25,543 nt of DNA from assembly GCA_029287875.1 (NCBI GenBank), contig JARFQH010000221.1:1-25543 (forward strand). The letters are read 5' to 3'. The DNA is from Desulfobacteraceae bacterium. Lineage in GTDB: Bacteria; Desulfobacterota; Desulfobacteria; Desulfobacterales; SG8-13. Below, piece after piece: positions 1-6,718 of the stretch. Numbering within the stretch: position 1 is the first letter of the stretch; each line of letters opens with the position of its first letter. Under the pieces are notes generated by a model. The model saw only the letters and a list, made by a program, of their open reading frames with translations, was not told the origin of the DNA and made no database searches. The translations under genes and the position numbers were made by a program.

Positions 1-358
1 ATGTATCCTCATCGACGTAGGGCAGGGGATACTCGTCCTTGTCGACGTCCTCATAAAATGATTTGTCCCAGCCTTTGATGGCCTCTTTAATGTACTGGTC
101 GATCAGCACCTTGATTCTGTCGTTGGTCAGTTTTTCCAAAGTTGATACACCTTTCCGAAGGGTTCTAAAAAAGAAATGGAGTTTACCGGCTAAAAATTGG
201 GCTTTCTGTCGGGCGATACCGGCGTAACCGGTCCTAAGAGTATACCGCAACTCTCTCTTACCGACAAACTTTTGCAGGTCTTTGGGGACCACCATCCGGA
301 AACAATAAGAGTAGGGATTACGAACCAGATACGAGGGGGATTTATGGCTTGCTTTCAT
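1..358 (-). CDS. Tyrosine-type site-specific integrase, N-terminal part (DUF6538-like), partial
   Basis: This reading frame starts at ATG 356-358 and stays open to the left edge, giving 119 residues. It contains the pattern YLVRNPYSYCFRMVVPKDL, then GKRELRYTLRTGYAGIARQKA (residues about 33-53). This is the usual N-terminal signature of DUF6538-type phage integrases (a Tyr-x-Phe-Arg-x-x-x-Pro stretch, then the R-x-S/T-L-R-T and A-R-x-x-A motifs). The R-H-R-Y catalytic domain would lie beyond the window. It would catalyse integration and excision of a genetic element. The position just past the 3' end of a tRNA gene, reading away from it, is classic for an integrase at an island end. An internal TTG at 137-139 is in frame but would cut off the recognised domain. 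The family call rests on remembered motif patterns. What cannot be seen is whether the full gene is intact. Confidence 0.8.
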   Translation of the reverse strand, partial: MKASHKSPSYLVRNPYSYCFRMVVPKDLQKFVGKRELRYTLRTGYAGIARQKAQFLAGKLHFFFRTLRKGVSTLEKLTNDRIKVLIDQYIKEAIKGWDKSFYEDVDKDEYPLPYVDEDT

Positions 359-370
359 GTCGTCGGCTCC

Positions 371-420
371 ATCTGTCCCACACAGATTTGTGTAAGGAGT
401 TTGTGTAAGAGTGTGTAACA
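371..420. repeat. TGTGTAA short repeats and an inverted repeat upstream of the integrase gene
   Basis: Three copies of TGTGTAA lie at 389-395, 402-408 and 412-418, in the same orientation and 13 and 10 bp apart. An inverted repeat, ATCTGT-N5-ACAGAT, occupies 371-387 and runs into the first copy. The cluster lies between the integrase start codon (358) and the tRNA terminator. It could be integrase arm-type binding sites, an excisionase site, or an operator controlling the integrase promoter. The repeats are directly visible; the role is inferred from position. Confidence 0.5.
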
Positions 421-454
421 GATGGAATCGAGGCTTTTTCAGTCTAAAAATAAC

Positions 455-483
455 AAAAAAACCTGCTGTAAAAACAGCAGGTT
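455..483 (-). terminator. Rho-independent terminator after tRNA-Leu
   Basis: On the minus strand a 9-bp stem (AACCTGCTG paired with CAGCAGGTT, 475-483 with 460-468) closes a 6-nt loop and is followed directly by a run of T residues (455-460). It starts 13 nt past the tRNA 3' end. It would end transcription coming from tpiA-secG-tRNA-Leu and separate that unit from the integrase gene. If the attachment core is the tRNA 3' end, this terminator lies on the element side of the junction. Confidence 0.85.
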
Positions 484-495
484 ATAGAGATTTTT

Positions 496-582
496 TGGTG
501 CCGAAGGCCGGACTTGAACCGGCACGGCTTTTGGCCACTACCCCCTCAAGATAGCGTGTCTACCAAGTTCCACCACTTCGGC
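496..582 (-). tRNA. tRNA-Leu (anticodon GAG)
   Basis: The minus strand gives an 87-nt class II tRNA with an encoded CCA (496-498) and discriminator A (499). The acceptor stem is GCCGAAG (576-582) paired with CTTCGGC (500-506). The anticodon stem CTATC/GGTAG encloses the loop TTGAGGG, so the anticodon is GAG, reading CUC/CUU leucine codons. A long variable arm is present and the T-arm carries GGTTCAAGTCC. It lies only 18 nt downstream of the secG stop, so it is probably processed from the secG transcript. The same linkage of secG to a tRNA-Leu(GAG) gene (leuU) is known in E. coli. The 3' end adjoins an integrase gene and is the likely attachment site. Confidence 0.97.
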
Positions 583-600
583 ACATATGTCTGACCGGCG

Positions 601-1062
601 TTATTGGGATTTCTTCTCTGCGTTCGGGGCGGTTTCCGTGGCTGCCGGTGCCGATTCCTGCTGTTTCGCCGGCTCAGCCGGAGCTTTTTCCGTGGTCGGC
701 GCCGCCGCCGGCTCTTGCTGCGCCGAGTCGCTCGGTATCGCCTGTTCGTTAGCCGGTGCGGCTGTTTCCGGTTGGGGCTCAGCCTGTTCGGTGACCGGCG
801 GCGGATTTTCCATCATGATGGAGCTTCTGGCCCCCCTGCTCGAATGATACGCTAGAGCCAGAGATGTGAGCATGAAAACGACCGCGGCGATCGTCGTCAG
901 TTTGCTCAGAAATGTAGAGGCCCCGGTGCTGCCGAAAAGGGTCTGGCTGGAACCACCGCCGAATGCCGCACCCATGTCGGCGCCTTTGCCGGTTTGAAGC
1001 AGAACGATCATGATCAGGGCGAAGCTGACCACGACATGAATAATGATCAATGCGTTTGACAT
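601..1062 (-). CDS. secG: Preprotein translocase subunit SecG with extended C-terminal tail
   Basis: SecG is the small accessory membrane subunit of the SecYEG channel in the inner membrane. The 153-residue product has two membrane helices (about 4-22 and 52-72) joined by the characteristic loop LLQTGKGADMGAAFGGGSSQ (21-40) and TLFGSTGA, which is diagnostic. The start at 1062 (MSNALIII) was chosen because the in-frame ATG at 1128 overlaps the tpiA coding region and adds a non-family segment. From about residue 80 to the end there is a 70-residue tail rich in Pro, Ala, Glu and Gln with no predicted fold. SecG is usually about 75-115 residues, so this tail is an extension. tpiA ends 22 nt upstream and tRNA-Leu begins 18 nt downstream, so the three are probably co-transcribed. 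Confidence 0.95.
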   Translation of the reverse strand: MSNALIIIHVVVSFALIMIVLLQTGKGADMGAAFGGGSSQTLFGSTGASTFLSKLTTIAAVVFMLTSLALAYHSSRGARSSIMMENPPPVTEQAEPQPETAAPANEQAIPSDSAQQEPAAAPTTEKAPAEPAKQQESAPAATETAPNAEKKSQ

Positions 1063-1084
1063 GACGACTTTCGGTGCAACGATT

Positions 1085-1849
1085 TTATTTCGATTGATAG
1101 TGAACGATTTTGCTGAACGTCTCGGCATCCAAGCTGGCGCCGCCGACCAAGGCTCCGTCGATGTCCGGCATGGCCATCAGTTCGGCGATATTCTGGGGCT
1201 TTACGCTGCCGCCGTAAAGGATTCGAATGCCTTTTGCCAAGGATTCGCCCTGCATTTCCGTTAGTTTTGACCTTAAAAACAGGTGGACTTCCTGCGCTTG
1301 TTCGCTGGTGGCTGTTTTCCCGGTCCCGATGGCCCAAATCGGCTCATATGCGATGACCAGATTCTGTAAAGCATCCGCAAAAAGGCCTTTTAACCCCATT
1401 TTTAGTTGTTTGTCAAGCACGGAAAAAGTCTCACCGGCCTCACGTTGTTTTTCGGATTCACCGATGCACATGATCGGGATCAGTTGGGTTTGCACTGCTG
1501 CAGCGATTTTTTCATTGACCGTTTCGTCCGATTCGCCGAAATATTCGCGTCGCTCCGAGTGACCGATGATAACGTAACGGCATCCGGCCGCTACCAGCAT
1601 GGCTGCCGAAATCTCACCCGTATAAGCCCCTTCCTTCTCCCAGTGCATGTTCTGAGCACCGACTGAGATCAGGCTTCCCTGGAGTGCTTTCGAAACCGGG
1701 AACAGGGCCGGAAAAGTGGGTGCAATCATGACCTCGACACCGGTGACGCCCCCTGCCAGCTCCTTTAAGCGGTCTGCAGTCTGGACAGATTCGGACACGT
1801 TCTTATACATTTTCCAATTTCCGGCGATCAGCGGTATGCGCGTCGTCAT
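1085..1849 (-). CDS. tpiA: Triose-phosphate isomerase
   Basis: TpiA interconverts dihydroxyacetone phosphate and glyceraldehyde 3-phosphate in glycolysis and gluconeogenesis (cytosol). The 254-residue length is normal. Catalytic residues are all present: N11 and K13 in GNWK, H97 in the GHSERR motif, and E169 in AYEPIWAIGTGK, followed by the phosphate-binding YGGSVK loop (212-217) and GGASL near the end. The ATG at 1849 is preceded by a good ribosome site, AGGAGA. It lies 60 nt downstream of a membrane protein gene and close to gap, so two consecutive triose-phosphate enzymes share this minus-strand run. Confidence 0.98.
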   Translation of the reverse strand: MTTRIPLIAGNWKMYKNVSESVQTADRLKELAGGVTGVEVMIAPTFPALFPVSKALQGSLISVGAQNMHWEKEGAYTGEISAAMLVAAGCRYVIIGHSERREYFGESDETVNEKIAAAVQTQLIPIMCIGESEKQREAGETFSVLDKQLKMGLKGLFADALQNLVIAYEPIWAIGTGKTATSEQAQEVHLFLRSKLTEMQGESLAKGIRILYGGSVKPQNIAELMAMPDIDGALVGGASLDAETFSKIVHYQSK

Positions 1850-1909
1850 GATCTTCTCCTATTTGCTGCGGGTGAAAACAGGCCCGTATTTTTTCATATT
1901 CCGCCTTCA

Positions 1910-2371
1910 TTAACCTTTGGAGGTCAAAAGCGGTCGGAAGTGTCCGGACTTTCCGGCGTGTTTGAGCATAGAGGGCGTTGCGGCGAGAATCAATACGTCT
2001 CCCAGCGGTCCGACCCCGGCCAGCAGAACGACGGCCAATCCGATAAAGCTGTTGCCGGTGATGATGCGTGCGGCGTCCGGCAAGGCGACAAAAAACAGCA
2101 GATCGAGCACGCTGGTGACCATGAGACCCCACACTGCCCATTTGCGCAAATTCCAAACACCAATTCCCGTGACCAGAAAAGGGATCAACATGATCAAGAA
2201 CTTGGCGGCCATTCTCTCCGCTATCGGGCTAGGCGCCACCGGATCGGTGGCCAACCATAGAAGCGCTTTGAAAACCGCCAACCATCCCGCGGCCCAAATC
2301 GGCCAGGGAAACCCACGGTACATCCGCCACTTCGGGAAAAGGACGAGCGGCAGCGGGTTAACGGAGGTCAT
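1910..2371 (-). CDS. Uncharacterised small integral membrane protein
   Basis: I do not recognise a named family. From ATG 2371 the product is 153 residues, with about four hydrophobic helices (roughly residues 22-40, 57-75, 78-97 and 109-131) and short loops. A region with Trp and Arg/Lys (YRGFPWPIWAAGW and WNLRKWAVWG) lies at the membrane edges. No catalytic motif is apparent. A longer form starting at TTG 2425 adds 18 polar residues. It has a weak AAGGGA ribosome site, so the start is uncertain. The gene sits between gap (66 nt from the TTG start) and tpiA (60 nt) on the same strand, which suggests co-expression with the glycolytic genes but does not show function. Confidence 0.7.
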   Translation of the reverse strand: MTSVNPLPLVLFPKWRMYRGFPWPIWAAGWLAVFKALLWLATDPVAPSPIAERMAAKFLIMLIPFLVTGIGVWNLRKWAVWGLMVTSVLDLLFFVALPDAARIITGNSFIGLAVVLLAGVGPLGDVLILAATPSMLKHAGKSGHFRPLLTSKG

Positions 2372-2491
2372 GGCGGTTTTTTCGCTGTGTTCCGCGGGTG
2401 CTGTCTGCTTTTCTTTACGGGTCAATTAGTTCGTTCCCTTCGGCGACAGTGTCGACATCGATATGCGAATTGGGCTGTATGGACAGCCCAT

Positions 2492-3496
2492 TTACAATTG
2501 AGATCCGATCAGCGCAGCCAGATCGGCCATGCGGCTCGAGTAGCCCATTTCATTATCGTACCAGGACAGAACTTTTACCATGTTGTCGACAACATAAGTC
2601 GTGGGGGCATCGACGATCGATGAAAATTTCGAACCGTTGAAGTCGGATGATACCAATGGCAGGTCGCTGTAAGCCAGAATACCGCGCAGAGATTCCTCGG
2701 ACGCCTTCTTGAGGGCATCATTGACATCAGAAACGGTGACTCCCGATTTCTCCACCGTTGCCACGAAATCGACAATCGATACGTTGGGCGTTGGGACCCG
2801 GATTGCCAAGCCGTTCAACCGGCCGGCCAGATCCGGCAGTACGAGGGCCACTGCCCGGGCGGCACCGGTGGTGGTCGGGATCATGGATAAAGCCGCCGCT
2901 CGGGCCCGACGCAAATCTTTATGGGGAAAGTCGAGCAGACGCTGGTCGCCGGTGTAGCTGTGGATGGTGGTCATCAGACCGCTGCGGATCCCGAAGTTTT
3001 CGAGCAGTACTTTGGCCACCGGCGCCAGGCAATTGGTCGTGCAGGAGGCATTGGAGATGACGTGATGCTGTCTCGGATCATAGCGGTTCGAATTGACGCC
3101 CAGCACAATGGTAATGTCCGGATCTTTGGCCGGTGCGGAAATGATCACTTTCCGGGCTCCGGCGGCCAGATGTTTTTCGGCATTCTCCCGGTCTCTGAAC
3201 AATCCGGTACACTCGGCGACGATGTCCACGCCGAATTCCTTCCAGCGCAACATTGCCGGGTCTTTGATCGATGTGATCGCCACGGCTTTTCCGTCGACTT
3301 CGATGGCGTCGTCTTTTGCGACGATCGACCGATCGAGCATGCCGTGCACGGAGTCGTACTTCAGCAGGTGAGCCATCGTGGCCGAGTCGGTAAGATCGTT
3401 CACGGCGACCACCTCGACATCGGGATGTTTCAGTGTGGCTCTGAATACCAGGCGTCCGATTCTTCCAAAACCGTTGATTCCCAATTTTACACTCAT
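2492..3496 (-). CDS. gap: Type I glyceraldehyde-3-phosphate dehydrogenase
   Basis: It oxidatively phosphorylates glyceraldehyde 3-phosphate to 1,3-bisphosphoglycerate (or the reverse). The 334-residue length is typical. The N-terminal nucleotide-binding motif is GINGFGRIGR (6-15). The acidic residue D34 in VNDL suggests NAD rather than NADP preference (inference). The active-site motif SNASCTTNCLAP places the catalytic Cys at 152, and H179 in TIHSYTGDQ is the partner base. The C-terminal WYDNEMGYSSR segment is present. The start has a strong ribosome site (GGAGGAGG, 4 nt before ATG). The first codons overlap the rimI stop by 4 nt, indicating translational coupling. Confidence 0.98.
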   Translation of the reverse strand: MSVKLGINGFGRIGRLVFRATLKHPDVEVVAVNDLTDSATMAHLLKYDSVHGMLDRSIVAKDDAIEVDGKAVAITSIKDPAMLRWKEFGVDIVAECTGLFRDRENAEKHLAAGARKVIISAPAKDPDITIVLGVNSNRYDPRQHHVISNASCTTNCLAPVAKVLLENFGIRSGLMTTIHSYTGDQRLLDFPHKDLRRARAAALSMIPTTTGAARAVALVLPDLAGRLNGLAIRVPTPNVSIVDFVATVEKSGVTVSDVNDALKKASEESLRGILAYSDLPLVSSDFNGSKFSSIVDAPTTYVVDNMVKVLSWYDNEMGYSSRMADLAALIGSQL

Positions 3497-3954
3497 TGTG
3501 CCTCCTCCAGACTTTTCGTCATAATTAAAGCGTCTTCGCCAGTGTCCGTGTAGTATTTAGGCCGTGTGCCGATGATCTGAAAACCAATTTTGCTATAGAA
3601 ATCTATAGCCGACCCATTGGAGCGACGAACTTCCAGATACACTTTTCGCGCTTTCCGCCGTTGCGCCAACTCAAAACAATAATCCAGCAACCAGGTTGCA
3701 ATCCCCCTCCGTCGCCAACGGGGCGCCACCGCAATTTTGAGCAGGTGAATTTCATCCAGGGTCAACCGCAGACAGGCATAGGCAACGATCTGCCCCCCGA
3801 ACGGATCAAGAACGACAACATCCAGCGCCTCCCGGCAGGACAATTCATCGAGAAAAGAAATTCGCTGCCATGGTTGCCGAAAAGATGCTTCTTCGATGGC
3901 GATGATACCGTCGATGTGGCTCTCATCAAGGGTAACAATCGACCAGCCCGGCAC
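3493..3954 (-). CDS. rimI: Ribosomal protein S18 N-terminal alanine acetyltransferase (RimI-like GNAT)
   Basis: This 153-residue GNAT-fold protein has the acetyl-CoA motif RRRGIAT (residues about 81-87) after the conserved LLKIAVAP strand. The late motif YLEVRRSNGSAIDFYSKIGF is typical of RimI, as are R-x-x-Y-Y and the E-D-A-L-I-M-T-K ending. RimI acetylates the N-terminal alanine of ribosomal protein S18. The start is GTG at 3952-3954, with a GGGGG stretch at the end of the upstream EIIA gene serving as ribosome site. The stop codons are 2 nt and -4 nt from the neighbours. Other GNAT substrates cannot be excluded from sequence alone. Confidence 0.85.
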   Translation of the reverse strand: MPGWSIVTLDESHIDGIIAIEEASFRQPWQRISFLDELSCREALDVVVLDPFGGQIVAYACLRLTLDEIHLLKIAVAPRWRRRGIATWLLDYCFELAQRRKARKVYLEVRRSNGSAIDFYSKIGFQIIGTRPKYYTDTGEDALIMTKSLEEAQ

Positions 3955-3956
3955 GG

Positions 3957-4370
3957 CTACCCCCGTTTGTTACCTTTCAAAATGCCGCTGGCCATTGATA
4001 TGCTCTTTTTGCCGAAGGCTTCGACGGTGGCGGCCAGGTTTGCGAGATCCTGTTTGCCTCGGGTGTTCAAGGCCTTGACCAGCATCGGCAGGTTAACCCC
4101 CGACACCACTTCGACCCGTCCTTCCTCGAGAAAGGTGTAGCTCAAGTTGGAAGGTGTACCGCCGAACATGTCTGTCAGAATCAGCACCCCTTCATTTTGA
4201 TCGACTTTTTTGATACCGTCTGATATTTTTTTCCTCAATTTTTCGGCGTTTTCGTTCAAATCGATACTCACCGGCTCCATGTCTTCCGGTCTTGAACCGA
4301 TGATGAATTCTGTAGCTTCGATGAGGGCGCTTCCGAGTTCGCAGTGCGTTACGATTAAGATTCCGATCAT
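3957..4370 (-). CDS. PTS mannose-family EIIA component
   Basis: The 137-residue cytosolic protein carries the mannose-type EIIA fold. The phosphorylatable histidine is H9 in VTHCELG, and the LTDMFGGTPSNLS motif (about 65-77) and VVSGVNLPML (about 88-97) follow. It accepts phosphate from HPr. No permease EIIC/EIID genes are present here, and the gene follows rapZ and ptsN as in other deltaproteobacteria. A regulatory role rather than sugar uptake is therefore likely (inference). It is 2 nt upstream of rimI. A 233-nt region with inverted repeats separates it from rapZ, so it may have its own promoter, although I did not find a convincing one. Confidence 0.93.
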   Translation of the reverse strand: MIGILIVTHCELGSALIEATEFIIGSRPEDMEPVSIDLNENAEKLRKKISDGIKKVDQNEGVLILTDMFGGTPSNLSYTFLEEGRVEVVSGVNLPMLVKALNTRGKQDLANLAATVEAFGKKSISMASGILKGNKRG

Positions 4371-4452
4371 TGTTTTCCCGCTTCCGACGACATTGAGATA
4401 CAGGTGGTGTCTTGGCCCGCAAGTGATTTGAGGCGCTTAGGGCCCCGGAAAA

Positions 4453-4583
4453 AAATAATTCCACCTCTTGCTTGTCTTATGGCCCGTCTACTGCGTTACA
4501 TCCACCCACACGTATCCTGATATGCGCAGGTGGATGTGCCTTGTAGACAAACCAAAATCCGGCGCAATCGTGTGGAATTATTT
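4453..4583. repeat. MITE-like nested inverted-repeat element between rapZ and EIIA
   Basis: A perfect 12-bp inverted repeat (AAATAATTCCAC at 4453-4464, its complement at 4572-4583) bounds a 131-bp segment. Inside are two more inverted pairs on the same axis: GTCTAC (4486-4491) with GTAGAC (4543-4548), and ACATCCACC (4498-4506) with GGTGGATGT (4529-4537). CGTAT (4511-4515) and ATGCG (4521-4525) can also pair with one wobble. Just left, GGCCC and GGGCC flank a further hairpin (about 4414-4444). The segment has no open reading frame. It resembles a small non-autonomous mobile or REP-like element. It also sits 20 nt past the rapZ stop, where it could act as an RNA stem that slows or ends transcription. 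No clear target-site duplication is visible. Confidence 0.6.
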
Positions 4584-4603
4584 CTTACCGTGACCCTTAA
4601 AAG

Positions 4604-5470
4604 TTATTGTCGATCAATATCACGATGGGTGATGGCGACCTCTCTGCCTGCTGTTTGAACGTGCTCATACAAGCGCCGTGCGATGGCAACCGAACGGTGC
4701 CGTCCACCTGTGCAGCCGATGGCAATTGTCAAATAGGCCTTGCCTTCCTTTTCATACAACGGGATCAGATAGTCAAGCAGATCAAAATATTTCGATAAGA
4801 ATAAGCGTGCCTCATCGTTTTTAAGAACAAACCGTTTGACCGTCTCCGTTTCTCCGTCCAGATCTTTTAATTCCGGCACGAAATATGGATTGACGAGAAA
4901 GCGTACGTCGATGACAAGATCCGCGTCGCCGGGAATCCCGTGTTTGAAACCGAATGAAAGCACCTGGATGCGCATCGGCGCCAATTTAATGAGTTTCTTG
5001 GCAATGTTTTTTATTGCGGCTTTAAGTTCATGTACATTAAACCGCGACGTGTTCAGGACGTATTCGGCCGATTTTCTCAACACCGCCATTAGGCGCTGTT
5101 CAGACCGGATGCCGTCAAGGATGCCTTCATCGCGTGCAACCGGGTGGTGTCGCCGGGTCTGGCTGTAACGCCGCAAAAGAATTTCTTCATCGGCCTCAAG
5201 GAAGATGATCTCAAGGTCGACCCCCCGGACTCTGACATCTTCGAAAATGGTTTTATAACTGCTCAGAAAACTTTTTTCACGCAAATCCATTCCGAAGGCA
5301 AAGCCTACCTCGTCGGGTTTCCGGACACTCGGCAATTTCAGAAAGTCCGGCAGCAGCAAGACAGGCATATTGTCGACACAGTAAAAGCCGGCATCCTCCA
5401 GAGCGGATAGAGCCGTGCTTTTTCCTGAGCCGGACAAGCCTGTCACTATAATTATTTTGGGCTTTTTCAT
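4604..5470 (-). CDS. rapZ: RNase adapter / nucleotide-binding protein RapZ
   Basis: The 288-residue product has a Walker A loop, GLSGSGKS, at 11-18 followed by TALSALEDAGFYCVDNMP, diagnostic of the RapZ (YvcJ/YhbJ) family. The C-terminal RNA-binding domain contains CTGGRHRSVAIA (253-264), the signature used for small-RNA binding in E. coli. There it guides RNase E to GlmZ and controls GlmS, linking to amino-sugar supply for the cell wall. Whether this holds in deltaproteobacteria is not established by sequence. The gene follows ptsN after a 160-nt gap. No good ribosome site precedes the ATG at 5470. Confidence 0.95.
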   Translation of the reverse strand: MKKPKIIIVTGLSGSGKSTALSALEDAGFYCVDNMPVLLLPDFLKLPSVRKPDEVGFAFGMDLREKSFLSSYKTIFEDVRVRGVDLEIIFLEADEEILLRRYSQTRRHHPVARDEGILDGIRSEQRLMAVLRKSAEYVLNTSRFNVHELKAAIKNIAKKLIKLAPMRIQVLSFGFKHGIPGDADLVIDVRFLVNPYFVPELKDLDGETETVKRFVLKNDEARLFLSKYFDLLDYLIPLYEKEGKAYLTIAIGCTGGRHRSVAIARRLYEHVQTAGREVAITHRDIDRQ

Positions 5471-5630
5471 TGTGTTGGGCGGAGAATTTTACCGTTGGTC
5501 GGTCGGCACAGGATCAAACCGATTCGGAAGTGACACATAAAGTGCATGTGCAGGCGAAAAGGCCTTGTCAGCCGCTTTTTTATTTTGTGGTTGTTTTCAA
5601 GGAGCCGGTCGGGGTCCGTGGGAACACGAT

Positions 5631-6089
5631 CTAAAATTCTGCATCTTCCTCTTTGATGATTGCGTAAATCTCTTCGCGATCAGCGGCCTTCAATAGCCTT
5701 TCTCTAAATGGGTCGTGTTTGAGTATCTTCGAAATTCTTGCCAGTAGTTTCAAGTGAAGCCCGGTCGAGTTTTCCGGTGTCACCAGAAGAAAAAAGATAT
5801 GGGTAGGACGGTTGTCCATCGATTCGAAATCGACCCCTTTGCGGCTGAGGCCGAATCCGAGGACCAATCCGTCCAGGTCCTTCAGCTTTCCGTGGGGTAT
5901 GCCGATACCGCTGCCGATTCCGGTGCTGCCCAGCCGTTCTCTTTCCATCAGAACCCGCACGAGTTCCTCCCGGTTGACTTCCTTTAAACGAGAAATCGGC
6001 TCAACGAGCTCTTCCAGGATTCCCTTTTTATCCTGCGCCTTCAGATCGGCGAGAATCGCGTCTTTGGGCAATACATCCAGGATTTTCAT
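5631..6089 (-). CDS. ptsN: PTS IIA-like nitrogen-regulatory protein PtsN (EIIA-Ntr)
   Basis: The 152-residue protein has the EIIA fructose/Ntr fold. The phosphorylated histidine is H66 in GSGIGIPHGKL, followed by FGLSRKGVDFESMDNRPTHI and the FFLLVTPEN segment. EIIA-Ntr is the terminal phosphoacceptor of a regulatory phosphotransferase chain that adjusts metabolism and potassium or nitrogen responses. It lies downstream of rpoN and hpf, the conserved neighbourhood that gave it its name. No membrane transport domain is present. An 81-nt spacer separates it from hpf. Downstream, 160 nt without a gene or convincing terminator lead to rapZ. Confidence 0.95.
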   Translation of the reverse strand: MKILDVLPKDAILADLKAQDKKGILEELVEPISRLKEVNREELVRVLMERERLGSTGIGSGIGIPHGKLKDLDGLVLGFGLSRKGVDFESMDNRPTHIFFLLVTPENSTGLHLKLLARISKILKHDPFRERLLKAADREEIYAIIKEEDAEF

Positions 6090-6170
6090 ATCAAATTTAC
6101 CAATCGATTAATACTATCGTTATCGGCGCCGTGCACCGGGCACAGTTTCTGACGACCCCATAATATGCGG

Positions 6171-6707
6171 TTAACTGCTGGGTTGAATCAAGCCGAGGTG
6201 ACCGTCTTTGCGACGATAGAGAACATTCACCCGATCGGTTTGAGCATTGGTGAACACCAGAAAATTGTCGTCTAACAGTTCCATCTGCATCACCGCTTCT
6301 TCGACATCCATCGGTTTGTAATCGATGTTCGTGATCTTGATCTGAGGTCGATGGTCATCTTCTGCCATATTGACCATGAATTCCGGCGGTATGTCTTTGA
6401 TGCTGGATTTGGCCCCACCCCTCCGTTCCCGGGTCTTCTGTTTGCCTTTTTTTAATTGTTTTTCCAGCTTGTCCATGACCATGTCGATAGCTGAATACAT
6501 ATCATTGATTTCTTCCTTGCCAATGAGATTGAGGCGATCTCCGGTGATATTGATTTCGGCTATGTGACGAAATTTTTCAACCGAAAGGACAACGCTGGCC
6601 TCGGCCGGGTTATCCAGCAGCCTGTCAAATCGATCGAGCTTTTCTTTGACGTAGGTTTTCAAATGTTCCGAAGGTGGCAGGTTTTTAAATGTCACGGAGA
6701 TTTGCAT
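6171..6707 (-). CDS. hpf: Ribosome hibernation promoting factor, long form
   Basis: The 178-residue length and two-domain layout match long HPF. The N-terminal S30AE-type domain (about 1-100) begins MQISVTFKNLPPSEHLKTYV and ends in a basic linker, KQLKKGKQKTRERRGG. The C-terminal dimerisation domain (about 120-178) includes IKITNIDYKPMDVEEAVMQM and FLVFTNAQTDRVNVLYRRKDG. Long HPF dimerises two 70S ribosomes into inactive 100S particles in stationary phase. A strong AAGGAG site lies 7 nt before the ATG. It starts 11 nt after rpoN, so the two are co-transcribed. Confidence 0.96.
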   Translation of the reverse strand: MQISVTFKNLPPSEHLKTYVKEKLDRFDRLLDNPAEASVVLSVEKFRHIAEINITGDRLNLIGKEEINDMYSAIDMVMDKLEKQLKKGKQKTRERRGGAKSSIKDIPPEFMVNMAEDDHRPQIKITNIDYKPMDVEEAVMQMELLDDNFLVFTNAQTDRVNVLYRRKDGHLGLIQPSS

Positions 6708-6718
6708 GTAAAAACTCC

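Noticed and set aside
197..418. 73-residue plus-strand ORF near the left end
   Set aside because: It lies antisense to the integrase frame, whose translation matches a known domain; the plus-strand product has no recognisable features.
371..420. CRISPR-like repeat
   Set aside because: The repeat units are only 7 nt with 3-6 nt between them; there are no spacers and no cas genes.
587..855. Two overlapping plus-strand ORFs rich in Ala/Gly/Ser or Arg/Cys
   Set aside because: They are antisense to the low-complexity SecG tail, whose composition produces open frames on the other strand.
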